From Adiantum capillus-veneris (Eukaryota > Streptophyta > Polypodiopsida > Polypodiales > Pteridaceae), in NCBI GenBank assembly GCA_014529385.2, contig CM043945.1, forward strand, positions 152,121,741 through 152,185,740: a stretch of DNA of 64,000 nt. The letters run 5' to 3'. This document shows positions 36,622 to 47,416 of this stretch, piece after piece (position 1 is the first letter of the stretch; every line of letters starts with the position of its first letter). The notes beneath the pieces were generated by a model. It was not told the DNA's origin. It did no database searches and saw nothing but the letters and a program-made list of their open reading frames with translations. The translations under genes and the position numbers were made by a program.

Positions 36622-37675
36622 GTTAGCATTGCATACGTAAGGTTAGGAAGGATAAACTGGTTGTAAATGAAAGGTAACTTCTATGAAACCAACGAGCAAT
36701 GATTGTAAATAGAAAAGAACTGATTGATCTAGGAAAGAAATGTTTGACCATCCTTAAGATAGCTTGTCTCAAGACACCTCTGATTCCTTGGAAATATTTT
36801 ACTCCAAGTAATGAGTAATGATGGCGATTCCGCCATGGATGAGTCGGTTTTCTCAGTGCGCGTGGAGTCTTTACCCCTTGCTTACTTGTGTTTGTGGATA
36901 TTACTTAAGATTTCAAGTTTATCCTAGAGGAACCGCCCGGTTGTATGGGGAACCGGTTAGTGTATGGGCGCCCCGACTTTGGGTGATGGGTTTTTCCACC
37001 CCGGTTTTTATAAATAAGGAATGGGTGCCGTTTTTTCACCCCTGTATAGGTAGTCTTGAGACAAGCCAGTACTGGTCAAAGATACTTCAGAATGACAGTA
37101 CCTTGTCTTAAGTCTAAATATGTTTGTTTGCTGAAAGAATGTCTTCAATATTGTTTTCAAAGGTTGTCTTAATGAAATTCAGTTGTGAAAGTTAAAAGGA
37201 ATCATTGTTTTAATTGTGAAAAGAATGCGGTAGTAATTAAACAACACAGAAATCATGTGTGAGTGCGGGGTGGTAAGTGGGGATTGACTAAGGTTGTCAA
37301 TCATGGACACATGAACCTGATTAGTCAGGTAACTATCCATTCCTGTGCACTAAAACATTTAGAAACTTCTTCACTTGGAAGAGGAATCCACCAACGGCTG
37401 TGCCGTCAAATATGTTAGGGGGGAAAAAGCGTTGGCTAAGGAAACCAAAATCTAAATGATGAAGTTATAGGGCCGGAATAAATTTTTTTTAGTCCCGTTT
37501 CCACTGCAAGACAGGAGTAGGTCTCTTTATAGGGCTATAAACCTAAACCATTTTCAATGGTAAGGGTGAATTCCTTGGAATTTTTCTTGTTTAAGGACTC
37601 TAACTTTAGTAGGCCTAGAGACCTGTCAATGGTCCCATCCCGCTTTTGGTGTCGGCGGGTTTAGGGACCTTACAA

Positions 37676-37693
37676 GTGGTACCAGAGCATGGT
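37676..37693 (+). promoter_or_regulatory. gypsy primer-binding site
   Basis: TGGTACCAGAGCATGG begins at about 37,678, three bases after the LTR end. It is one change from TGGTATCAGAGC, complementary to the 3' end of initiator methionine tRNA. Confidence 0.85.
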
Positions 37694-37771
37694 TTAATAA
37701 GGTCCTGACCTTAGGAGGGAAAAAGTTGAAAAAATAGGCACAAGTTATATTGCAATTTTAATTATGGTATA

Positions 37772-40521
37772 TTGTGGGATATAGACCACGAAATAGAAAC
37801 CTTTTCAGGTAGTGAACCAATTTCAAAAAGACCCTACAAAATTTCCCTCTCTCAAGCTATTGAATTAAAAGAAGAGCTTCGTCAACTTATTGAACAGGGA
37901 TTCATAAGACCAAGCATTTTATCTTGGGGAGCACCTGTTCTATTCCAAAAGAATAAGGATGGATCTTTACGTCTCTACATTGATTATAGGGGACTTAACC
38001 AGGTATCGGTAAAGAATAAGTACCCTATTCCTCGCATCAATGAATTGCTTGATAGATTACATGGAGCCAAGGTATTCACAAAAATTAATCTCATATCAGG
38101 TTACCATCAAATACGGATTAAGGAGGCAGATATTTACAAAACTGCTTTCAACACCCGGTATGGGAATTATGAGTTCATCGTGATGCCTTTTGGTCTTACG
38201 AATGCTCCAGCTACTTTTAACCGTCTCATGCAGGATATATTCAGAGAATATCTGGATGATTTTGTGTTGGTGTTTTTCGACGATATCCTGGTATATTCCA
38301 AGGATGAAAAAGAGCATGAAGGCCATGTACGTAAAGTACTTCATCTTCTACGCCAACATTAGTTATATGCCAAGATGAGTAAATGTGTGTTTTTCACAGT
38401 CGAAGTTAGTTATCTTGGTTTTATAATAAACCCTAAAGGAATTTTAGTAGACCCCGCAAAGATTAAGGATATAATAGACTGGCCACAACCCAAAACGGTC
38501 AGTGAGATTCGAGGATTTTTGGGCATTACCGGATGGTATAGAGTCTCCTTCAAAGATTATGCAGTCATCGCCACACCCTTGACGTAGCTACTTAAAAAGA
38601 CAGCCAAACTTACATGGACAGGAGGATTGTTTCCTCAAACTAAAACAAAATCTCACATCAGTCCCTGTACTCAAACTTCCTGACTTCACTCAAGAGTTTG
38701 AAGTAGTAACAGATGCCAGCGATCTTGCTATAGGAGGAGTCTTAAACCAAGAAGAAAGACCAGTCGCCTTTACTTCTCAAAAATTAAGAATCCACGAGCT
38801 GAATTATCCCACTCATGATCTGGAACTTCTAGCTGTTATCCATGCTCTAAAAATGGAGACACTATCTTCTAGGAGGGAAGTTCCAGTTAATCACCGATCA
38901 TCAGAGTTTAAAATGGATTTTCTCACAAGCAACACTCAACATGAGACAGAGAAGATGGATAGAACTCTTACATGAATATGACTTTGAAATAAAATATAAA
39001 CCAGGGAAAGAGAATGTGGTTGTCGATGCTCTTAGCCGTAAGGTTTTTCTTGGGGCTATTTCCACAGTCGACAATCCAGTCCTAAACAAGGTTAAGGAAG
39101 CTTCCCTGGAAGATAAGGATTATCAAAAACTTCTACAGGTTATTAATCAACAGGACCTGAAAGAGAGAGAGAAAGACACAATCAAGGATTATTCACTTGA
39201 GGATGGGCTTCTCTATTATAAGTATCGGCTTTACATTCCTAAGAATCCAACATTAGAGGAGTTAATCCTTTATGAAGGACACAACATTCCAGTTGCCAGC
39301 CATCCTGGGTATGCAAAGACCCTTAATGCCATAAGGAAGAGGTATTTCTGGCCGGGAATGAAAGGAGATATACTTCGCTACATCAGACAATGTCTTTCCT
39401 GTCAAAAGATTAAGGCTGAACGAGTAATGATTCCAGGAAAACTTCAACCTCTGGACATTCCTCAAATGAACTGGGAACTCATTAGCATGGACTTTGTAAC
39501 AGGCCTTCCCACTGTTCTAGGGGGTTAGGACTCCATTATGGTGGTAGTGGATATGCTGACTAAAGTATCCCATTTGATGCCTGTAAAAACAACTCACACC
39601 GCATCAGACATAAGCTGTCTCTTTATCAAAGAGATCTTCAGATTACACTGACTTCCTAAGAGAATAGTCAGTGACAGAGATGCATAATTCACTTCAAAAT
39701 TTTGGAAAGCTTTATTTGAATCCTTAGGTACTCAGCTATGTTACAGTACATCCTATCACCCTCAGACTGACGGCCAAACAGAAAGAGTGAATCAAAGTTA
39801 TTTAAGACATCCTTAGAGCCTACTGTAGTAGAGAACTCCGTAAATGGATCCAATTTCTTCCTCCTGTGGAATTCGCCTATAACTCATCCTTTCATAAAAG
39901 CATTGGGATGTCGCTATTTAATGCTCTTTATGGGCATGAATGTATATCACCTCTAAAATTTTCTGACCCTACTACAAGAGTAGAAGCTTCAAAGCAAATG
40001 TTGGAGGAGATGGATGCCCAAACCAAAGCCATCAGACAAGACATTCAGGCAGCCAAGGACCGCCAAAAACAATTTGCTGATAAAAAACGGTCTGATCGGT
40101 TTTTCAAACAAGGGGATAAAGTATTCCTTAGGGTACGACCAAAGAGAAGCACTTTATCCTTGGGAAAATACAAAAAACTAAGCCCTAGATATTGTGGACC
40201 TTATGAAGTGATTAAAGTAATAGTGATCAAGCTTACAAACCAAAACTACCTGAGCACCTCAAGGTCCATAATGTATTCCATATTAGTCTTCTAAAACCCT
40301 ACAACCCAAATTCCAATCACACTGTAGATGATGAACAGATTGTGATGCAGAAGCAGGGAATTCTTGAACTCCAACCAGATTGTATTCTCGACACTAGGAA
40401 AAGGAGTCTACGAAACAGAGTTATTAGAGAACATTTAGTAAAATGGAAGGACTACCCCACTGAAAATGCCACCTGGGAGAATGAAGTATCACTTCGCAAA
40501 GATTTTCCCAATTTCGGTTGA
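37772..40521 (+). pseudogene. gypsy pol: RT, RNase H, integrase, chromodomain
   Basis: RT runs from [20 protein letters not shown] to [10 protein letters not shown], with the catalytic DD. RNase H pieces follow (for example VTDASDLAIGGVL near 38,710). Integrase has a zinc-binding part (near 39,300-39,420, C..CQKIKAERVM), VDMLTKVSHLMPVKTTHTA and [14 protein letters not shown], then the C-terminal region, and a chromodomain (EHLVKWKDYPTENATWENE, about 40,430-40,490). Stops include TAG at 38,360, 38,585 and 39,526, and a TGA and TAA near 39,650 and 39,687. There are also frameshifts near 38,600 and 38,860. The protein cannot be made intact. Confidence 0.92.
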
Positions 40522-40556
40522 GATCAGGACATCTCAATTCCTTAAGTTGGGGTGAT

Positions 40557-43500
40557 TGTAAGGTTTCGAGTTTCTGAAACCTTAAAAATTGTACAAAGCT
40601 TGTAAAATTAAATTGAAAACCACTGTTGAATGATTCAATCATGGCTGATATTGGTATTTTTGGAATCATAAGCAGAGCTTTACTATGGTTAGTAATTTTC
40701 AGAATCAAAATCCAATAAAAATTGGAGAAGTTACGGGCCCTGAAAGGTTTCACTACGAATTCAATTAGTTAATAAAAATTGGATGGTTTTAGTAATTATT
40801 ATTAAAAAAAAAATTCTTATCCCAAGGTTTTAGGATTAACTGATATTCCAATTTTCATCATTAGAAATCAGTAAAATTAACCAAAATCAATTTTGGAAGC
40901 TGTGGGGGAAGTGTGGAGCTGGGGGGAACCGTTCAGAGACTGAAATAGCAGCAGTTGGTGCTACCTTGAAGCTGGGGGCTTGCTTGAGGTGTCAAAACCT
41001 GCCAGGAACAGCCAGGGGCCCAGAAAAACTTTAAAAAGACCCCCTTTCCTTCATAAAAATTTAGACTCGGAGCCTTGACACACTCTATCTTATTTAGAGA
41101 AACCGTTACGCAGAAATCATTAGAGATTAAGCTCTAGTTGGTTAAATTAAACGGTAATTAGCCTAATCCTTCTTAATTAGCAAAGCTAGATTAACCTATT
41201 TTCTTAATAAATTAAAGATTAATCATATGTATACTTAAAAATCCTCTCACAATTAAATATTCTCTATTGATTGTTGTAATTAATCTTAGGGATATAAAGC
41301 TAATTAATTATTATATCATATTAGGATTGAAATTATCTATATTAACCATAAATTAATGGGAAATATATTAATTAAGTTTAGATTAAATTGAGATAATTAT
41401 TAGAGTTGCATTAGACTTTCATTAAGCTATGAAAATTATCTTATAATTTTTTGAGTAATTTTCATAATTAATTAAGCAGAAGTACACTATTTTTTAGAAA
41501 AAAAATAAAGGGGAAAATAATCAAATTGATTCAAAATGCTTTGAGTTATTTATCAAAGGTTAATTATATGTTAGGAAACTCGTGATAATTATGTTAATCT
41601 CAAATAATTAATTTACCTAATTACTTTAGTAGAATTACTCTATTTTTAAGACAAATTAAAAGGGGGAAATTAGAAAATTGATTCAAAATGCTTTGAGTTA
41701 TTCATTAGAGGTTAATTGATAATTATGGTAACCTTAGATAATTAATGTTTCTAATTACTTTAGCAGAATTACTCTGTTTTAAAGACAAATGAAAAGGAAA
41801 AAATTAGCAAATTTATTCAAAATACTTTGAGTTATTTCTCATAGGTTAATTACATGTTAGGGAATCCGTGATAGTTATTTTAATCTCAGATAATTAATTT
41901 ACCGACTTACTTTAGCAGAATTACTCTGTTTTTAGAACAAATTAAAAGAGAAAAATTAGCAAATGATTTCAAAATGCTTTGAGTTATGTATCAGAGGTTA
42001 AATTACATGTTAGGGAACCCATGAAAATTATATTAACCTTAGCTAATTAGTTTACCTAATTATCTCAATAAAATTATATTATTTTTTAGGGAAATAAAAG
42101 GAAAAAAATAGTAAATTCATCCAAAAAACCTTTGATAAAATTATGAAAGGTAGAATACACCTTGAGGAATCCGTGATAAATACCCCAAACTTAGATAAAT
42201 AGTTTAAATACTTATTTTTATTAAAAGTAACTGATTTTGCATATAAAATAGAGAAAGGAAATTAGTAAATGAATTTATCTACTTACCAAATAAATACCTG
42301 AGGTTCAAAATCACTATTGAAGGTTGGGAAAATTACCTCAACATAAATGGTTGGTGTAACAAATTATTATTAGCAAAATTTTGCTTAAATTAGACCATAA
42401 GTATAGGAGGAAAAGGTCATAAATCAAATTTACGAAAATTTCTAAAGATTGAACATATCCAACTACAATTTAAGGTGAGTAATCCATTAGTCAATAGAAA
42501 TTTATGATTTACTAAGGTTAAAAATAGAATATAGACTAAGGATAAACCTAGTTAAAGGGCTTCCCTAATTAAATGGTAATTATGGAAAATTACTTATAGT
42601 ATAAAGAAGTTACAGGAGGAATATCTCATCTAATTAACTATCAAGGATACCTACTTACTCCAAAAATCCTTATTTTTGGGTAAAAACGGAAAAAAAAAAG
42701 ATTATTCAATTAAACTTCTAATCGATTAAGTCTTTTTATAAGGCTGTCGACATGGCTCCAAAAAGAACCAGGGGAAATCCTCTTACCGAAGAAGAGGATG
42801 TTAGCAACAAAAGAAATAAAGCCACTAATGACCATGAGGCTGGGCCTAGCCATAGGCCGACAGAGGAAAGTCTACGGGCTCCCGCCCAACAGCACATGGA
42901 CGAGCAGTTCGAGGTGGATTTCTATTTTGTTCACTTAAAATCTTTTAAAGTTCATTTTTAAGTTAGCATTGCATACGTAAGGTTAGGAAGGATAAACTGG
43001 CTGTAAACGAAAGGTAACTTCCACGAAACCAACGAGCAATGATTGTGAATAGGAAAGAAATGATTGGGTTATGACTTATTGATCTAGGAAAGAAATGTTT
43101 GACCATCTTTAAGACAGCTTGTCTCAAGACACCTCTGATTCCTTGGAAATATTTTACTCCAAGTAATTAGTAATGATGGCCATTCCGCCATGGATGAGTC
43201 GGTTTCCTCAGCGCACGTGGAGTCTTTCTCCCGCGCTTGCTTGTGTTTGTGGATATTACTTAAGATTTCCAGTTTATCCTAGAGGAACTGCCCGATTGTA
43301 TGGGCAACCGGTGGGCGTATGGGCGCCCGAACTTTGGGTGATGGCTTTTTTGACCCTGGTTTTTATAAATAAGGAATGGGTGCCGTTTTTTCACCTTTGT
43401 ATAGGTGGTTTTGAGACAAGCCAGTACTGGTCAGAGATACTTCAGAATGACAATACCTTGTCTTAGTCTAAAGATGTTTGTTTGCTGAAATAATGTTTTC

Positions 43501-44029
43501 AATATTGTTTTCAAAGTTTGTCTTCATGAAATTCAGTTTGTGAAAGTTAAAAGGAATCATTGTTTTAATTGTGAAAAGAATGCGGTAGTAATTAAACAAC
43601 ACATAAATTATGTGTGAGTGCGGGGTGGTAAGTGGGGATTGACTAAGGTTGTCAATCATGGACGGGTGGACCTGATTAGTTAGGTAACTATCCATTCCCG
43701 CGCTCTAAAATGTTTAGAAACTTCTTCACTTGGGAGAGGAATCCACCAACGGCTATCCCCTCACATATGTTAGGGGGAAAAAAGCGTTGGATAAGGAAAC
43801 CAAAATCTAAATGATGAAGTTATAGGGCCGCAATAAATTTGTTTTAGTCCCGTTTCCACTGCGAGAGAGGACTAGGTCTCTTTCTAGGTCTATAAACCTA
43901 AACCATTGTCAATGGTAAGGGTGAATTCCCTGGAATTTTTCTTGTTTAAGGACTCTGACTTTAGTAGACCTAGAGACCTGTCAATGGTCCCATCCCGTTT
44001 TTGGTGTCGGCGGGTTTGGGGACCTTACA
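40557..44029 (+). repeat. 3' LTR of the gypsy element
   Basis: It starts TGTAAGGTTTCGAGTTTC and ends GGGGACCTTACA, and is colinear with the 5' LTR, including the tandem repeats and the short basic ORF (42,752-42,961). The two LTRs differ at many single bases and small indels, so insertion was not recent. A purine-rich GTTGGGGTGA stretch lies just before it (about 40,546-40,555). Confidence 0.92.
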
Positions 44030-44030
44030 G

Positions 44031-44107
<77 letters not shown>

Positions 44108-44260
44108 AAGATAGAGAGAGAGAGTTAGAGATAGAGGTAGAGAAAGAGAACTAACTAGATATAGCTACGGAGATGGATAGGGAGAGAGAGAGAGAGAGAG
44201 AGAGATAGTAGTAGATAGAGAAAGTAGTAGATAGAGAAAGTAGTGGTGAAAGAGTTAGCT
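44030..44260. repeat. (GA)n-rich tract after the gypsy element
   Basis: GA dinucleotides with GATA and GTA interruptions, the longest pure run at about 44,040-44,102. It is the continuation of the GA-rich tract on the other side of the gypsy insertion. Confidence 0.9.
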
Positions 44261-44578
44261 TGACTGACCAATTGTGAGAAAATGACAGAAACTCTCTCTA
44301 TCTCTCTCTCTCCCTCTAGAAGAAACTATGGAACTAAAAGAGGCAAAGGGGTTTTGTCCGCTACATGCATTGTCATGTACACCTCGGTGTGCACGTATGT
44401 GTCAAACCATGTAGGATTTGAAAGACGATATTTTGACCCGGTGGTCCTGATCTCCATACACCTCTGGACCAAGGTGTGCGGAGATCGGGCAAGGCTAGAG
44501 AATGCGAGGTAGTTTACATTGTGAGGAGTATATATATTGAGACAACATTCATTGTAGATTGCAACGTCATCAACTAAC

Positions 44579-47057
44579 ATGGAGGAAAAGATTGCATGCT
44601 CGTGCATGCTTTGCAAGTATCAAATCATGTGCAACCGTAGGATATGTAATGAGCATGTACACAAGTACGGAGAGTTTGGTAGAGAAACCGTACAGAATCT
44701 ACGATACGACTCCTACGGAACGGACATTGATTTTTGTGACATAACACCTACATCTGAGAGAGAGAGAGAGAGAAAAAGGATTATGCCTGAAGGTCCGACC
44801 AATCCAGAGCCAAGGATGGAAGCAGAGAGGAGGGCTTACAGACACAAGACGACAGCATGGAGGAGATGCTGGATGCCTTCTTCCAGACAAGCGAGGAGAA
44901 CACTAACGAAGCAACACCAGAATACGTGTGCCTATCTCCCGAAGACATGTTGTGAAAGTTGGCACGTCAACCAATCTATGAAGGTGCCAAAATATCTGTG
45001 CTTCATACTTGTCTATCAATTTTGAATCTACAGTCAGGGTGGTCAGATGCAAGCGTCACTGCTTTGTTTAGGTACGTAACTTACAAAAGAGATCTTTTGA
45101 TTGCAACGGTGACGTGCTTGGGGAGGTTTTTATTTATTGTGGCTTAAACAGGTTGTTGCGGGAGCAACTACTGCCGACTGGAAATAAAATGCCCCCCTCC
45201 AAGCCAGAGGTAAAGCGACTATTGACCTCAGTTGTCTTGGACTACAACAAGATTCATGCATGTCCAAATGATTGCATTATTTTTCGCAATGAATTCGCAG
45301 ATTTTCTGTCGTGTCCTAAGTGCGGAGCAATGCGCTACAAACAAGATGTAGTTGGCGAGTGAGTGCCAGTTAAAGTGTTGCGGAATTTCCCTATTATTTC
45401 GAGGATAAAAAACATGTTTCGTTGTGGTTCCATTGCAAAGTTGATGCGGTGGCATTCTACATATCTGGGATCCACTTACGTAACATTTAGGGTGCCCGTG
45501 CTCATTCGAAGGCTTGGAGGCACATTGAAGATACTTGGCCACATTTTAAGAGTGAACCACGCAATTTGCGTTTGGGCATGGCAATGGATGGAGTCAATCC
45601 ATTTGGCTTGAGAAGCTGGTCATGGAGCACTTGGCCTGTATGCCTTGTAAATTATAACCTCCCGTCGTGGCTTGCCATCAAGAAGGGTCATTTGATATTA
45701 GGCTTGATTGTGCCTGGTACGTTCAAGGCAAAAAACATGGATGTTTATTTCGCACCACTAGTTGACGAGATCTAGGAGTTATGGCATGGGATCGACATAG
45801 CAGATGCGGTTGAACTAGCAGGACAACAACATGCAAGTATCCATGGACTTCTTATGTGGACTATGCATGATTGGCTAGGATACGGTGAAGCTTCTGGTAA
45901 TGGTGGATGATTTACAAAATTCTCGCTATTCCCAAGCACTTTGTGTAGTACTGCATCATGCTTTAGTATATGCAGGGCTTATAACTTCGGGATACAATGC
46001 ATGTCCAATTTGCGGGCTATCATTGGATGTGCTATATACTACCTTGATTCAAAAGACAATTTTATCAAGGCCACCATCGTTATCTTCCATATGGCCATTA
46101 CTTGCGCAAAGGTCAGCTTGGTCGCATCGAATGTCGTCCTAGGCATGTACAAGAGTGGCGTCATCGATGGGAGCAACATGAGGGGCAACCTGTTCCAGGA
46201 ATGAAGCGTTTGTCCATTCTCCATACGTTGCCGCACTGGGGTGATCTACTAATTAACCATTTGTTGGATCCAATGCATGGGCAATGCATATATTCAAGAA
46301 TGTGGGAGAGCTCCTTTGGAAGACAATCATGGGAATGAAAGACGATCGAGCTTCACGAGATGATTTGCAGTCAGTTGGAAAGATGCCAAAGCTGTGGCCT
46401 TTCACCAATGTAGCGGTCCAAACAAAGCTTCCAAGAGCTCCATGGGTATTGCTAAAAAGCGAGGAACGACAAGTCAAAAGGGTGATTTGAGAGTTCACGA
46501 CACCATCAGGATGCATGCGGTGTCTCAAGACAGCATTCACCCGTGACGATCAACTGTCAGGACTGAAACCGTACGATTGGCATAAGTTCTTGCAATTTAT
46601 TCTTCCAATTGCGATCAAGGGGTGTTTAACGGGGGAAGTGCAGTCGTGCATATACAAGATTTCAAAGCTAGTGCGGTGGATCTCTTCCAAGGAGATACCA
46701 GAGGAATCCATTGCAGTTGCAAGGGATAACTCCATTGAGGCAGTTTGCATGATTGAGAAGTATCTACCTACGAGTTGCCTAACTATCCAAATGCACTTGC
46801 TCGTCCATGTAGTAGATGAGGTTACAATGGCCGGTACAGTCCACATCCGTTGGATGTTCTTTCTAGAGCGGTTCATGAAAACACTTAAGGGTTTTGTTCG
46901 CCAAAAAGCGCGTCCAAAGGGGAGCATGGCAAAAGGATGGCTGGTGCAAGAGTCTCTTGTCTTGACGATCAAATTTCTATCCGTTTCTGACCCAGAAATG
47001 CCTCGACTATGGATCAATGAGGAGGATGCAAGATTGGTGGGAGAGGAGCCGCAGGGA
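44579..47057 (+). pseudogene. CACTA TNP2 transposase, N-terminal and central parts
   Basis: Starting at 44,579, the TNP2 order is visible: an N-terminal Cys-rich block (CSCMLCKYQIMCNRRICNEH), the LLPTGNKMPPSKPEVKRLL and KIHACPNDCIIFRNEFADFL plus CPKCGAMRY region, VLRNFPIISRIKNMF and MRWHSTY, the core LGMAMDGVNPFG with WSTWPVCLVNYNLPSWLAIK and IVPGTFKAKNMDVYFAPLVD, then MHIFKNV, KKAFT-like LKTAFTRDDQLSGLKPYDWH, HLLVHVVDE, RWMFFLERFMKTLKGFVRQK and ARPKGSMAKG. There are several frameshifts (for example near 45,480, 45,900 and 46,300) and stops (TGA 45,360, TAG 45,773). The frame ends at EEPQG, where the 16-kb element begins; it resumes at 63,111. TNP2 cuts and pastes CACTA elements. Confidence 0.93.
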
Positions 47058-47090
47058 CATTAGGGAATTTTGGAGGTCATTTGGAGGGCC
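47058..47090 (+). repeat. Left terminal inverted repeat of the 16-kb element
   Basis: Begins CATTAGGGAATTTTGGAGGT and ends GGAGGGCC. Pairs with 63,078-63,110, with mismatches only at positions 8, 14, 15 and 30. Confidence 0.85.
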
Positions 47091-47416
47091 TTCTAAGAAA
47101 ATGTATTTTTTGCACTCTCTCTCTAGAAAAAATGGCAAATAATAGAGCTGGGTCTTTCATAGTAAAAGTTTAAAAAGTGTACTTTAAGTAGATTCCTTAC
47201 TCTTCTGAACATTCGTTTGTAGTGATTGAGGGATAATCCTCTTTTCAGTTGCATTGAATGAACCTCGTCAATATGGAGGGAATGAGGCTAACATGGAGGG
47301 ACGAAGGCGCAGCCGCTATTCACTTTCCATTAAACCTGCACATTTGGCTAATGGCGCACTCCTCAAATGGCACAAATGTTACCTAGAAACGAGCCAAATA
47401 TCACCTTCACATTGAT

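Larger units (their letters stand above)
34216..37674 (+). repeat. 5' LTR of the gypsy element
   Basis: It starts TGTAAGGTTTCCAGTTTC and ends GGGACCTTACA. It is AT-rich in its first two thirds and contains a tandem repeat region (35,090-35,880), a short basic ORF (36,412-36,621) and a GC-richer end. At about 3.46 kb it is far longer than a typical plant LTR. Confidence 0.92.
34216..44029 (+). mobile_element. Ty3/gypsy chromovirus with 3.46-kb LTRs, gag deleted
   Basis: Two long direct repeats bound the element, each TGTAAGGT...ACCTTACA: 34,216-37,674 and 40,557-44,029. A PBS follows the first LTR directly. The internal part is only 2.88 kb and starts in RT, so gag and protease are missing. 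RT, RNase H, integrase and a chromodomain are present in order but with several stops. GA-rich sequence lies on both sides; the flanking bases (GAGTG left, GAGAT right) are not an exact duplication. The element is nested in the 5' region of the CACTA transposon. Confidence 0.93.

Noticed and set aside
36818-37111. 97-codon frame in both gypsy LTRs (second copy at 43,173-43,466)
   Set aside because: It is open in both copies, but its product shows no family feature. It probably reflects conserved LTR sequence and not a gene.
47212-47221. TTTGTAGTG as a possible CACTA right terminus
   Set aside because: It would end the CACTA element right after TNP2, but the transposase continues at 63,111, and the flanking 3-bp sequences (AAT at 33,632 and ATT here) do not match. 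The site lies inside the 16-kb element.
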